Below are positions 45,017 through 55,736 of a DNA stretch of 64,000 nucleotides, piece by piece. A program made the position numbers and the translations under genes. Positions within the stretch are counted from its first letter, which is position 1, and every line of letters starts with the position of its first letter. The DNA is from Dipteris shenzhenensis (taxonomy: Eukaryota; Polypodiophyta; Polypodiopsida; Gleicheniales): the NCBI GenBank assembly GCA_047967505.1, contig CM106541.1; one strand, given 5' to 3'. The notes under the pieces were generated by a model. That model did no database searches. It had not been told where the DNA came from and saw only the letters and a list, made by a program, of their open reading frames with translations.

Positions 45017-45868
45017 ATGGGCATAGGCGCACATGGGATTGTCAGCATGTGCAATATTCGTATCTCACCATTTGATCCCCGTACAATTTATGTGTGCAAG
45101 GTGTTGAAGCACTCTATTTCTACCGATGAGTTGAAGACAAAAGCCTTGGAGGAAGAAGCCACATGCCTGGGTGAAGTCATACGTCCAAACATCATTCGAG
45201 CTATAGGTCTAGTACATGACGATAATCCAATTACAATATTTCCGTTTTGGAATGGAAATCATTTGGAAACATGGATGACTCACCTCGGACACGACAAAAA
45301 GCGATCATCTCCGGTGGGACATAGAGATGATGCAAAAATGCTTGCTAGAGCTCCATGGTTCCCCTCACATGTTTTTCATATTTTAAGTGCACTTGTACAC
45401 ACTATTCATTGCATGCACCAACACAATGTCCTACATAATGATTTGCATGCGCAAAACATTATGCTACATTTCTCCGAGTCATCCGAGGAAGTGTATCTGG
45501 GCATTTGTGATTGTGGAATTATGACACCAACAAGCACTAGCAAGCATTATCTAGCATTACTCAGTAATAGTGCAGACTTCCCATCAAATATTTCACCATG
45601 TCTCTCCAGAGTGCCTATGCACCAACCCCCCACCTTTCGACATTGCACAAGATGTGTATGCAATGTCCCACCATAGTTTGAAGATCAATTTGTAGACCAT
45701 CTACTCATACTAAAACTTTAATAGGATGGCTACAATGGCTTGCAGTTCAACAAAAGTCTGCACAACCAAACAGTCATCCAAGCACTGCTAAACTTTGTGG
45801 TGTTTTCGATATTGCTACTAGATGCGGCATACAACTTAGTACCTACAAGGACTTAGACCACAAATGAC
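45017..45868 (+). pseudogene. Protein-kinase-like gene fragment next to the broken transposase
   Basis: The 219-residue frame (45017-45676) has the marks of a protein kinase domain. There is a glycine loop GIGAHGIV at its very start, YVCKVL with the expected ATP-binding Lys, and a helix-C-like LEEEATCLGE. The catalytic loop HQHNVLHNDLHAQNIML keeps the catalytic Asp and Asn but has Asn for Arg in HRD. The metal-binding segment ICDCGI keeps Asp and Gly with Cys for Phe. Past the stop, two other phases continue a C-lobe-like sequence (AQDVYAMSHH; GWLQWLAVQQKSAQ and FDIATRCGIQLS) to about 45868, so frame shifts have broken the end. It starts about 30 bases from the truncated CACTA transposase on the opposite strand. 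The starting Met lies directly before the glycine loop, so the true N-terminus may be missing. Confidence 0.6.
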
Positions 45869-46154
45869 CGAGTCTCTCCTGAACAATTTGTAATAACTAT
45901 TTTAGTACATAATTACTTATAAATTACTATTTTTATATATCATTGAGTCTCCAGTCCATGATTCAATGCGTACTATTTAAATATTGTTTGTATATTCAAA
46001 ATCTAGGTTGGTGATTTTTAAGGTGACAAGTGTCATGTTGGTACAATTTAATAAGATTGTTTAACTATTGTTTGTATAAGAATTGATGCGATAAGTGTCA
46101 AGTTGAATTTAATTTTTTAATTTGGTATACATGATATAAAACAATTCTATCTAC
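45869..46154. other. No recognised features
   Basis: AT-rich; separates the kinase remnant from the next frame. Confidence 0.4.
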
Positions 46155-46436
46155 ATGCCTCCTCCAATTCATGAGGATCTAGAAGCACCATTTGTGCCTC
46201 AAGAGGCCGATTTAGTGGACCAAATAAATCATGCTAATGCTCAAGCTATCTTGTACGCCCAAAGAGAGATGTTGGGAAGGGAGGGATTGGGTATGTTTTA
46301 CACTACTCCAGTGGATGACGACACCATGCAAGGTGACCCACTCTCTCTTCGACAAGTACAAAGGCTTTTTCCATCGGAGTTTGTAAGAAACACCTTGTTT
46401 CTTCAAAGCGAAAATGCTAGAAACAAATATGCATAG
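46155..46436 (+). pseudogene. Unrecognised plus-strand frame (93 aa)
   Basis: Encodes PPPIHEDLEAPFVPQEADLV and a Gln-rich part, with a plausible protein composition. A plus-strand coding-like stretch resumes at about 46752-46975 (YKFAFASQAKEIEDL, LEIELAHYRDAFGDL, DTFDFEDLTNLDS) with a heptad-like pattern. The two may be parts of one gene interrupted by the minus-strand segment between them. No family is recognised. Confidence 0.35.
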
Positions 46437-46451
46437 TCCAAGTTGTCATAC

Positions 46452-46763
46452 CTACGGCACAAAATCCTTGCCCACATCCTTCTCCAATGATTCATAGAGG
46501 TGGAAGGGAGCATCCCCAACAACCAGAAGGTACCCATATTCTTCATTCAGCAGGTGTACGTCCGTAACATCTTGCATCGACGTGTAGATTGTATGATAAG
46601 CATCACCTATTAGGAATAGGAAAGGGATGTCCCACCGAGTGCAAGAGAGAAAGAGCAAAGAACAGAGAGCCCATGTCTCAAAGGCCTCACATGCTAACTC
46701 CCTAGGAACATAGTGACCTTGTTGATCTGGTAATGTCTGCCATACCTCTTTGTCAATAAGGTA
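46452..46763 (-). pseudogene. Minus-strand frame resembling a kinase C-lobe
   Basis: Open over about 100 residues. The upstream part reads GHYVPRELACEAFETWALCS, then FLSCTRWDIPFL, which resembles the kinase pattern Y-x-APE ... D-x-W-x-G ... PF with substitutions (PRE for APE). The rest (VTDVHLLNEEYGYLLVVGDA) is not recognised. The short length makes the assignment tentative. Confidence 0.3.
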
Positions 46764-46975
46764 TTACTGCTAAGGAGTTACAAGTTCGCCTTTGCATCTC
46801 AAGCCAAAGAGATTGAGGACTTGTGAGCACACATATACACACTAGAGATTGAGCTTGCGCACTATAGAGATGCTTTTGGGGACTTGGATGCCACTAAGGA
46901 TACTGACACATTTGATTTTGAAGACCTCACCAATCTAGATTCTCAGGCAGTAGGGCCAAGCACTTAGGAAACAAC
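46745..46975 (+). pseudogene. Short coiled-coil-like coding remnant
   Basis: The plus-strand phase reads SYKFAFASQAKEIEDL, a stop, then LEIELAHYRDAFGDLDATKD and an acidic tail. It is possibly the continuation of the frame at 46155. Confidence 0.3.
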
Positions 46976-47089
46976 ACATGTGGGATCTAGTACATCTGTC
47001 CCTGCTAAGGATTTTATGCACCAATTATAATACAAACCGATTGCACTTCATATATAACTCTGTGAATTTCATCTTGAAATATATTGATC

Positions 47090-47340
47090 CATATTATCTG
47101 CATAATGTGGATTATGTGGATTAAGATGGATTACATGGACTATGTGGACTAAGTGGATTAAGTGGATCAAGTGGATTAAGTGGACTAAGTGGACTAAGTG
47201 AACTAAGTTCATAATGTGGATTTAGCGGATTAAGTGGTTTAAGTGGATTAAGTGGATCAAGTGAATTGAGTGGATTAAGATGGATTAAGTGGATTAAGTG
47301 GACTAAGTGGACTATGTGGATTATGTGGACTTTGTAAAGT
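47090..47340. repeat. 9-bp minisatellite, AGTGGATTA units
   Basis: About 25 consecutive units of (A/T)GTGGA(T/C)(T/C)(A/T)A with substitutions. All are in register apart from two short interruptions. Confidence 0.95.
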
Positions 47341-47578
47341 TAATGTTGAAATATATTGAAGTGGATTAGTGCACATGATAACTAGATCAACCCTTGTGAC
47401 TTGAAAATATAAACTTTGATTGTGCATATATGATTGTTCTCCCCTTTTTCTCAATGTTGCCTTGAAAGTATTTGCAAGTTACAAGGTTGGCTCTAGCCTA
47501 TTATGAATACCAAATCATCTACAAACTGAATAATTACAACGTAACAACATAACTCGTAGCCCATAAGTCATTAGCTTT
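47341..47578. other. No recognised features
   Basis: Short spacer between two tandem repeat arrays. Confidence 0.4.
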
Positions 47579-47918
47579 CAAGTGCAAAATGAGACGAGAT
47601 GGATATGAGCATATGTGCTTTTCCATCACTTAACATATTCTCTTATCCATCCCCTCACATGCAACATACCAACCTACATATTTAGAGCTTCATCCCTTTG
47701 CTTTCAAAGTACAAAATGAGACAAGATGGATATGAGCATATGCGCTCTTCCATCACTTAACATATTCTCCTATCCATCCCCTTACAAGAAACATACCAAC
47801 CTACATATTTAGAGCTTCATCCCATCGTTTTCAAGTACAAAATGAGATGAGATGGATATGAGCATATGGCTCTTCCATCACCTAACATATTCTCCTATCC
47901 ATCCCCTCACGTGCAAGG
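47579..47918. repeat. Tandem repeat, 126-bp period, 2.7 copies
   Basis: Units start at about 47579, 47705 and 47831 (AAGT(G/A)CAAAATGAGA...GATGGATATGAGCATATG). They are about 93 percent alike by eye. Confidence 0.95.
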
Positions 47919-47927
47919 TATAGCACT

Positions 47928-48988
47928 CTATATTGCATTTAACATAGATATGATATCGTCGATCTCTTTCACTTCATTGTTGTCACTGAGTAGCTCAAGC
48001 TCGTCTTCGTCTTTGCTAAATGCACCTTCAACAACTATTTCTATAGTCAATCGTTGCCCAGCAATTCTCATTACATTGTCTTTGCTTGTTGCCCTAGCTA
48101 CAAGATTGAACCCTTTCAACAATCGTAGATTCCCAGAGTAAAAAACCAAATCTATAGCTCTTGATGGCTTTATACAATTTCATCTCTTTGAATGAATAAA
48201 ATCATATGGACTCCAATTTCATTCACATGCACCCGATGATGCATCAACAGAGAGCGCACATGTTGCAAAATGCTACAACTCCAATGTCTCTCCACCTTAT
48301 TCCTTCCACTAAGTAGGTGTGATTGTCATCGTAATAGCATTAAGATTCCAAGGATCTCCAAAAAAGAGCCTTCATGGTATATATACCTCACTCGTTGTTG
48401 GTAGGCCAATTAGCCTTGATCTCCTAGAAGCAAATTCTTACAAACCTCTTGAAAGTTACTTATGACTTCTAGATTTTGTGAGTGAGCATGATTTTATCTT
48501 GTGGATGTATTGCAAACATGGCTCCATGCAAAGGGTATGCATTTTCTTCCATCTCTTATCAACCAAATATACCACTTGTTGCTTTTCCCTAGGTGCAAAG
48601 CGCACGAATTCTTTAACCTAGCATATTGCTTCAGACATCTTCCAATACACTTTGCCCATAACAAAGGCATCAGCATCAACCATCCCCAACACTGTCACGA
48701 GACTGTCACAAATGGTTCTACACCTTCTTTTATTCTTTCTACATTTTTCCTCTAGAATATTGATTGATTGCACAAGATGTACACATTTATTGCCCAGTAT
48801 TTGTACTATGTCTTTTTATTGAGACAATTTGCCCATCATCTATTAGCAACAGTCTTGATGCACTTCCAACAATCTAGCAAGCACCATAAAAGAAATGGCA
48901 AATCTAGTTTGACATAACGGCCTTAGTTGCTTCATAGAATGCTCTTTGAATACTGCATGCAAGCATGGATGGATCTTTATAAAACTAA
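47928..48988 (-). pseudogene. hAT-type transposase remnant
   Basis: The minus strand reads, from high to low coordinate: MKQLRPLCQTRFAISFMVLA and RLLEV near 48850-48950, then MVDADAFVMGKVYWKM and RWKKMHTL in a second phase near 48500-48680. After further breaks comes a part with ERHWS in the position of the conserved C-ERxWS dimerisation motif near 48290. It ends GNLRLLKGFN and a C-terminal acidic tail ending at 47928. The order RF.S...ML.RL, then DxxxPxMGxxY..M, then the C-terminal hATC region is that of plant hAT transposases. Several stops and shifts make it non-functional. The CACTA tip at 48989 truncates it upstream. Confidence 0.7.
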
Positions 48989-49635
48989 CACTACTACACA
49001 CGAGCCCTATTCCGACGCTTAAGCATTGACGTTTAGCGTGCATGGGGTGCTAATTGTCAGTAATCAAAGCGGGAATCATAAGTGTTTCTCTATAGCGACT
49101 TTAGACAAGTGTCACTATATAGTGACATTAAAGAGCGTCGCTATATAGAGACACTTATTAGACTTGTGAATGGTCATTATATAGTGACACTGAGACAATT
49201 TCCTATAGTGACTTTTTACAGAGAGTGGTTTTTCCCATACTAACCTTAAAAGATAGTTTTTCCCAAGGACAAATTTTTTTTCCTTTTCATACATGTTTAA
49301 TCCTTTGAGAGAATAAAAGTACAAGAGCATGTACATCAAGTTTGAAGCTCATATATTCATGCCCAAGTTTGAGATGAAAAAAAAAATCAAGAGCATTTAC
49401 ATCAATGGCTTCAAGTCTAACATGCCAAACAAGTCTATCTCTAACTCTATACTGAGTTGATCTCCTATATCATCATCGTACTCTAGCATCGTACGTTCAC
49501 CTAAGACTTGATCATCTTATTCAATAAAGTGTGGTGATCTCAATATCGTGATATCCATCTTCCTCCCATATGATGTCATTATGCACATCTTCCTCTTAGC
49601 TCATATTGTGATCTTCATCTTCTTTGCTAGATTCA
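48989..49635 (-). mobile_element. CACTA second element, 3' tip
   Basis: The border CACTACTACACACGAG at 48989 and the following about 645 bases correspond to the tip of copy A (29345 to about 30042): the same TTAAGCATTGAC(G/A)TTTAGC segment, subterminal repeats (49100-49200), and the decayed acidic tail on the minus strand. The similarity stops after GCTAGATTCA (49635). The rest of this element is probably the oppositely oriented sequence ending at 55353. Confidence 0.88.
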
Positions 49636-49850
49636 CCTTTCAAAGGACTGCTTCAAAATTAATCCATGCAAGCACTGTGGCAAGAACAACCATAATGAGA
49701 AGTTTTGCAGAGCCAAAGCAAAGAAAGAAAATGCAAATCTACTTTCAGTTGAGCCTCCACAAGATGAGGCATCCCATGAAGATTATGCATTTTAAACATC
49801 TCTATGTATGCTCCAGATCTCTCTTTTTATGTCAAGGTACTCAGCCTGGA
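49636..49850 (+). pseudogene. Copia gag fragment with zinc knuckle
   Basis: The plus-strand phase reads KDCFKINPCKHCGKNNHNEK, then FCRAKAKKENANLLSVEPPQ and an acidic end with a stop. CKHCGKNNHNEKFC is a CX2CX4HX4C knuckle as found at the end of copia gag proteins. It begins exactly where the CACTA tip similarity ends. The N-terminal gag half of a copia element is found at 55354-55736 in the opposite orientation. Confidence 0.7.
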
Positions 49851-50110
49851 TAGTCCTCCAAAATGAATGAAAATAAACTATTGTGTTTTGTGTGTTTTGT
49901 ACATCATGAGAGATTTCCAAACTGGAGTGAGAAGTCTTGGAAATGGCCCATGTTGATGTTTTTGAGCAATTAAAGCAACTTCAACAATGAGGGATTCAGA
50001 TGAAGCTATTGCATAGAGTGAGCAAAGAGTGGAGGAGATAAAGGGGAGCATCCACATCCTTAGGATGAGGGAGGAAGGAATCAAGAAGCAACTTCATCAT
50101 GTATAGAGCA
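49851..50110. other. No recognised features
   Basis: Short frames only. Confidence 0.4.
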
Positions 50111-50930
50111 TGATTTTGGTATTGACGGTTGTTAAATCGGATGCTATCTTGCTATGCAGTAGGGTTCAAAATGCATGGTCTACCATACCCCCATCATAGA
50201 TGATTACATGATCCAATGGCCATGTATTGCACTGTGACCTGGACTCCTATGATTCAGCAAGAAGATTGGCATTGGGCATAGAAGAATCAAGCGAATGACT
50301 ATACGTGATATGCACAAGAATTGTTATCTATGTGTTGTACTAGTGAACAATTTGTATCTCATCTTGTTCTTGAAATGAATAATTTTCAATAAAGTCTATA
50401 ATAGAGACAATAATGTCATGGGGAAAATTGGCAAGACACATCCTAAACTACTTATCCTACCAGCTGGCTATGAAATTGTGAAGCACATATTTTGGGATGG
50501 ATTGAACCACGTGACCTATAAGCTCCCTTGACTGAGTGCTCTTATATGACAGTAGCCATCTCTTTTTATCGAATACTTCAAAATTGACATTTTCAAGTCT
50601 CCTCCATTTTAGAGCAACATGGTTGTCTTCCCTCATTTCATTAGGACAGACATGAAATGCCTTTTTCTTTAGCTTCAGACTACAATGCTTGCATGTGTCA
50701 TGAATGCATTCGATGCGGTGCCACTCATGGTCTCCCTTTGGACAAAAACCATTGGCTCCCACAATCCAATTCCATGAACTTAGACATGTCATCATGTTGC
50801 ACGTGTGGAGAGCGGACTCCCCGTGATCATGGGACTCCTTGTAGGAGGAGATGTCATGGGCTCTACTCTCCATAGGACTTTGATTCCACTTAGCCCACTC
50901 ATTAGGGGACTTGGACTCCCTAGGGGCCAA
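50110..50930 (-). pseudogene. Unrecognised Cys/His-rich gene remnant (dispersed, transposon-like family)
   Basis: The 157-residue minus-strand frame (50457-50930) has regular Cys and His residues (HTCNMMTC, CPKGDHEWHRIECIHDTCKH, then C of HVCPNEM). A part ending IPKYVLHNFIASW follows. After a stop, a shifted phase reads SIIDFIENYSFQEQDEIQIV and HYYNT, then HVIIYDGGMVDHAF. The order (Cys-rich segment, W/R-rich segment, H.F.A.WQ, D(F)xENYS, then a Y..D segment) resembles conserved hypothetical proteins that I recall as dispersed, repeat-like genes in animals and plants. I cannot name the family with certainty. Confidence 0.4.
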
Positions 50931-50962
50931 CTCCTTAGGGGACTACCCCTTGGGGAACTCCT

Positions 50963-52340
50963 TTGCTAGCAACCCATGGCTTCGTCGAGAGTCCTAATGA
51001 GTTTGTTGCAGCCATGAATGACGCGGAGGCAATAAGATTCTTCTCTTTGGTATCCGAGACGTTCCCTCTCCTACACCCCTTTGGGGTAGATCAGGGACAT
51101 CAATGGCTTTACCTACTCGATAGACACCCCCTCTTGCCCCTTCGGAGGGATTATGACTTGGACATCATCATCGTAGGTCCAAAAAGGGTAGTAAGGGTCG
51201 AGGCTACTATGGTGGCATGGGAGATGTAGACGAGTCTGCACACTCCCACCACTTTAGGTCTCCCCTTGTTTATGAGACACAATACCAATCTGGTCCCTTG
51301 CCTCCCCTCTCAAAGACACAGCACCTACAGAACACTCGCTCCTTAAGTGCTTGCTCCACCCCTCAATCTAGATGTTCTACTCCATCCACCACACATCCTT
51401 TGGACTTTGTTTTGCCCAAGGACCTATCCTACCAAGTGAACAACGTTGGGGAATTTCTATAGGAAAATGATGGGAAGAAGTTCATAAGATACATAAGGAG
51501 GTTGATGAGCACCCACTTTCCCAAGGATATATTCAAACCTTGGAAACAACAAGACAATAGGGCCAAGGAGGCCATCATAGATGCCCTCAAGAGACAATTT
51601 CCCAACCTTAGATGGTATGAGTTTGAACGCAATGGCATGCTTACATGCATGAGGAAGATCCTAAAGTCTCGTAGATATGACTTAAGACTGGCTATTAAGG
51701 GGGGTAAGCACAAGCTAGGTGGGTGGACCCAAAAGATTGGAAGATAGCAAAGAACGAGTACAAGGAAAATCCAAAAGCATTCGAGGCTCAGCAGAGGATG
51801 GCGATATGCCTAGAGACTATATGTCCTTCACACTCGGGAGAGGTGGCAGACTAGGCAACGAGGCATGGGTGGTAAGTATATATTTATCTTCTACTAAATA
51901 TCTAATATGTTCTGTCATTCAAATGTTTTGTCATTCATATCTAACTCTGTGAATCTGGATCCACAGGAATCTGTAATTGGTATGCCTCCAACCACTAACA
52001 AGGAGTATAGAAGGGCTTAAGGATTGGATCCCACGCTTGGTTTAAGGAGACGGAGGGCAAGGGATACAACATCAATTAGCACAAGGTGGCAGTGCGTAAT
52101 GTGAGTATACCTTAATCCTCATCATTATCATTTGACTATCACCATTGTCTTACAATTGACGCTCTTAGTTTTTCTAACTTGTTTCATTCTTAGGGAGGCA
52201 CAATCGACCATCTAGAGATCTGGACTTAGAGAGTGGATCTGAAGAAGAAGCGATTAGGCTCGCAGAAGAGGAGGACAAGGGATCAGGCACATGTAGAGAG
52301 ACTGAGGGCAAGGAGGGTGAGAAGGATGAGGAGGAGCAAT
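50963..52340 (+). pseudogene. En/Spm Transposase_24-like second protein of a CACTA element
   Basis: The plus strand carries an open frame at 50963-51229, then 51217-51462, then 51502-51747 with FPNLRWYEFERNGMLTCMRK and KSRRYDLRLAIKGGKHKLGG. In a shifted phase DPKDWKIAKNEYKENPKAFE follows, then RMAICLETICPSHSGE. A helix with RY.DLR...K, then P..W..........P....A...... NR-like and H.G, is the layout of plant Transposase_24 (Ptta/En/Spm) proteins. A GT at about 51872 may start an intron. A separate segment at 52200-52340 encodes an acidic C-terminus (ESGSEEEAIRLAEEEDKG) ending in TAA. It lies just upstream of TNP2 on the same strand, as expected for one CACTA element. Confidence 0.55.
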
Positions 52341-52499
52341 AATAGGATAAGACATTTAGTCGTTTAGTATTTTGGCACTTTTTCCCTTTTGCACTGCATT
52401 ACTTTGGTGGATTTGCCATTTTGTAGTGCATTACTTTGGAAGATTTTCCATTCTCAACTTTGGCACTACTTTTGCTACTTTGTAGACCTTTTTTGCAAA

Positions 52500-52612
52500 A
52501 TTGTAACATGTACACCTCAGTTGTAACATTTAATCATGATTCTAATGAAAAAAAAATCTATTGGCATTTGTAACATTTAATCATGATTCTAATGAAAAAA
52601 AAAATCTATTGG
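52500..52612. repeat. 50-bp tandem duplication
   Basis: TTGTAACATTTAATCATGATTC...AAAATCTATTGG occurs twice in succession with one length difference in the A run. Confidence 0.93.
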
Positions 52613-52975
52613 GTAGGATGGGATAGAAACAAGCCCCATCATGCCCCACAAATTTGTTTTTCCCTTCTGTTAACACATCGGTATATACTAATGCCTATAT
52701 CGACACTATAGTATTAGTATATATCAACGGCTATACAAATGTGTTAGAAATGACCCAATAGAGGGTACGCACAATGGAAGACTTATAGTAATTCCCAAGA
52801 GCTCACACAGGGTAGTGTGGGTGTGGAATCACAAACTTCTTTACTTAATGTGTATCACATAGATATGCAAACTCATCAATAGACAATGAACTAGCCAGAT
52901 AGAGAAACCACCAAAATATATATTTCCATCCAAAACTATGGAAATACCATGCCCGCATCAAGAGATGAAGTGAAG
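52613..52975. other. Possible 5' subterminal region of the CACTA element
   Basis: Contains short mirrored segments (GGTATATACTAATGCC, TATATCGACACTATAG, TATTAGTATATATCAACGGC) similar in style to the subterminal repeats at 29425-29600. No clear CACTA terminus was found. Confidence 0.35.
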
Positions 52976-52979
52976 AAGA

Positions 52980-55353
52980 TGCTAACAATGGTGGGTATGG
53001 ATTATGATACCATCCATGCTTGCTGTAATGGCAGTATTCTCTTTTGTTGTGAGCATGGAGATTTGGCTAGTTGTCCGAAGTGTGTAGAACAACGATATAG
53101 AGATGACTTGTAGAGTGAGAAGATACCGATAAAGGTCTTGAGACACTTTCCCATCATTGCAAGAATACAAAACATGTTCCGATACAAGTCCATAGTAGAG
53201 TTGATGACTTGGCATGCATCTCATTGGTCCACTGATAAAACATTGAGGATTCCCACAAATTGTGCAGCTTGGAAGCACATAGACAATTAGTGGACGGACT
53301 TTGCAAGCGAGCCGATGTGCAACTTACATCTTGGGCTCGCCATGGATGGTGAGAATCCTTTCGGGTTACGTTCGACATCTTGGTCGCCGACATGGCCCAT
53401 AGTCTTGGTGAATTACAATATCCCACCATGGCTAACAATAAAGAAGGGACACCTCATGCTTGCACTTGTGCCAAGGAAGTACAAGGCCAAAAATATGGAC
53501 GTGTACATGGCACCTTTAGGAGTTACAAATCTTATGGAGAGGAGTGTGGGTCTTTGATATTTCCAGAGCTCCTAGACATACCAATGATATTTTGGTCAGG
53601 GGTATCTTGATGTGGACCATGCATGATTACCCAGGATATGGAGAGTGTGCAAGTACATGTATAATATAGGATTATACTTTTATGACTCTCTTTCGCATGC
53701 ATGTCTTATATTAACACATTCATGCACGCGTGCAGGACTTGTTACAAGTGGGTACCATGCTTGTCTTGTTTGTGGACCGGGTTTGAAATCGCTTGCATGA
53801 TACTCCAAACATATGAGGAAAAATGTTTATGAAGGTCATGCTTGATACCTTCCATTGGACCATCTTGTGCATGGAGGTCAGCTTGATCCACCACCACCAT
53901 ATTTGAAGACAAGTGACTGGATTTAGGTTTGGAGGGCAAATGGAGAGGAACCTCCTCATGGTATGAAGAGGCTATCGATCTTTCATAAGATTCCTTATTG
54001 GGGTTAGTTACAAATCAATCATCCCTTGGATCCCATGCATATCTTCAAGAATGTGGGGGCGACTATTTGGGCACACTTGGTTGGTTCCAAAGACTTGAGA
54101 GGAGTGCAAGAAGACTTGCGTGCTATGAATAGGATGTCTTGTTTGTGGCCCCAAGTGCGTCCTTCGGCAAAAGTTGTCCTCCCAAATGCAACATGGATCC
54201 TCTCCATGAGAGAGGAGGCAGTCGGTCAAGGCAGACATTGCCTCTTTTCAAACACCCATAGGGTACATGCGTTGCTTAAAAGGAGCATTTTCAAAGGACA
54301 ATAAGCTTAGTGGGCTCAAGTCCCATGATTGGCACAAGGTCTTACAGGTATTCTAAGCTGTAGGATTAGTGTACCGATAATCATGATGCATTGGTGTAAT
54401 TATTGATTATGTTATATTATTGACGTGACTTCTTTGTTGCGGCAGCCAAAGCAAAAAGAATAGTTCCAAGGAAGAGATTCATAGTAATTTACAGGCAATC
54501 ACAACCATATCCACGGGATCTCGCCCTTCTCCCCACTCACATGTTACTTGATTGGCTACAACTGGCTCTATGTAAATCCGAATGCGATGGAGAGACAATA
54601 AACAAGCACGAGCGAGAGTTATCATCTGGATGTATGATGCATGTACGTTTCTTACCTCTTGATGTAATTAAGTAATTATCTGTGGCAATATACACTATAA
54701 AATAAATGCATCTTCATTGTTTTAATGATGCTATTTTGCAGTACAAAAATTATAGTGCATTATGGTCATATGGATGACATTTTCACGTGGAACGCATCGA
54801 TTCAAAGAGAGTCACGTATGATTGTGGAGTCATGGCTAACTTCACACAAGATAGCCGAGCAAGTGCTTCGGATACCAATCTTCTCTCCTCATTGTTGGAT
54901 TATTGTGGAACCATACGCAAAATCTATGAAATTGATTTTAGATGATTTAGTATTTTCATTCTTGATGTAAAATGGCTTAGAACTATTTACGATGGTCCCC
55001 ATGCGACAATGAGAAAAGACAATAGCAATTTCTTTACAATAGGCTCCACGAAACTTTAGATCGATGAAAGTGATACTTTTGTTCTTCCCGAGCATTGTGA
55101 GCAGGTGCATACTAATGATTTAATTAATCGAAGCTTTCATTTTTAAAGATCCATTGATACATGCACTTAAGCATAATTTCATATATATAATTGATGGCAT
55201 TTGGCACCCATCTTCAATATAGGTGGTTTTTCATCCTGATCATTCTGATCCAAGATGGTGATACATGATCCAAGTTGCACCATGAAGTAAGAAAATTTTT
55301 GAAGATAGAGATGTGGATATGGAGATGCCACTACCAATGCTGGATCCAATTGA
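52980..55353 (+). pseudogene. CACTA TNP2-type transposase, second element
   Basis: On the plus strand: a zinc-binding start (DYDTIHACCNGSILFCCEHG, then ASCPKC), KVLRHFPIIARIQNMFRYKS, TWHASHWSTDKTLRIP, LHLGLAMDGENPFGLRSTSW and VNYNIPPWLTIKKGH. Next come SKHMRKNVYEGHA, RLSIFHKIPYWG, DPMHIFKNVGATIWAHLVG and CLWPQV; after gaps, the C-terminal domain (WNASIQRESRM, KWLRTIYDG, DESDTFVLPEHCEQV). This is the full TNP2 order, but stops occur near 53114, 53290, 53560, 53790 and others. It includes the N-terminal part missing from copy A. The similarity to copy A ends after CCAATTGA at 55353. Confidence 0.9.
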
Positions 55354-55736
55354 GCTGCTAAAGTAGTACCACTAGTCATCTTCAATTCAAAGAAAGAGAT
55401 TTTAAGTGATAGTTTAGAGATGTGAGAGCTAGCACCAAAAATCATGTCAAGCTTCTGCCAAGCTTCCGAAGGAGACTCCAAGTCACAGATATGGTGTATA
55501 TAATCATCTCCTAAAGCAAGAGCAATGATACCATATGATTTTTCTTCTCTAGCTGGATCCCTTGCCGGTCGTGTCGGAGTTGAGGATTCTCCAGCATTGG
55601 AGGCCGTAGAAGAAGCGGTAGGAGTCCGTTTGACAAGTCCCCATAAGTTCTCCCTCATCAATGCAAATTTCACCTTCATCTGCCATGTGTGGAAGCCCTT
55701 TCCATTGAACTTCTCGAGATTAAATAGGGTAGCCAT
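55354..55736 (-). pseudogene. Copia element 3 gag, N-terminal half
   Basis: The minus-strand frame from Met at about 55736 reads MATLFNLEKFNGKGFHTWQM, then ALMRENLWGLV and YGIIALALGDDYIHHICDLE. It then reads EAWQKLDMIF and LKISFFELKMTSGTTLAA, and runs into CACTA sequence at 55353. This is the copia gag start (UBN2-like region) with W..M...L, L...AL.. and A.E.W..L motifs. The open frame continues into the CACTA part only by chance. Confidence 0.88.

Noticed and set aside
52681-52700. CACTA motif near 52700 as the 5' terminus of the second CACTA element
   Set aside because: Only five bases match (CACTATAG rather than CACTACTACA), and no target duplication or inverted match to the known tips was found.
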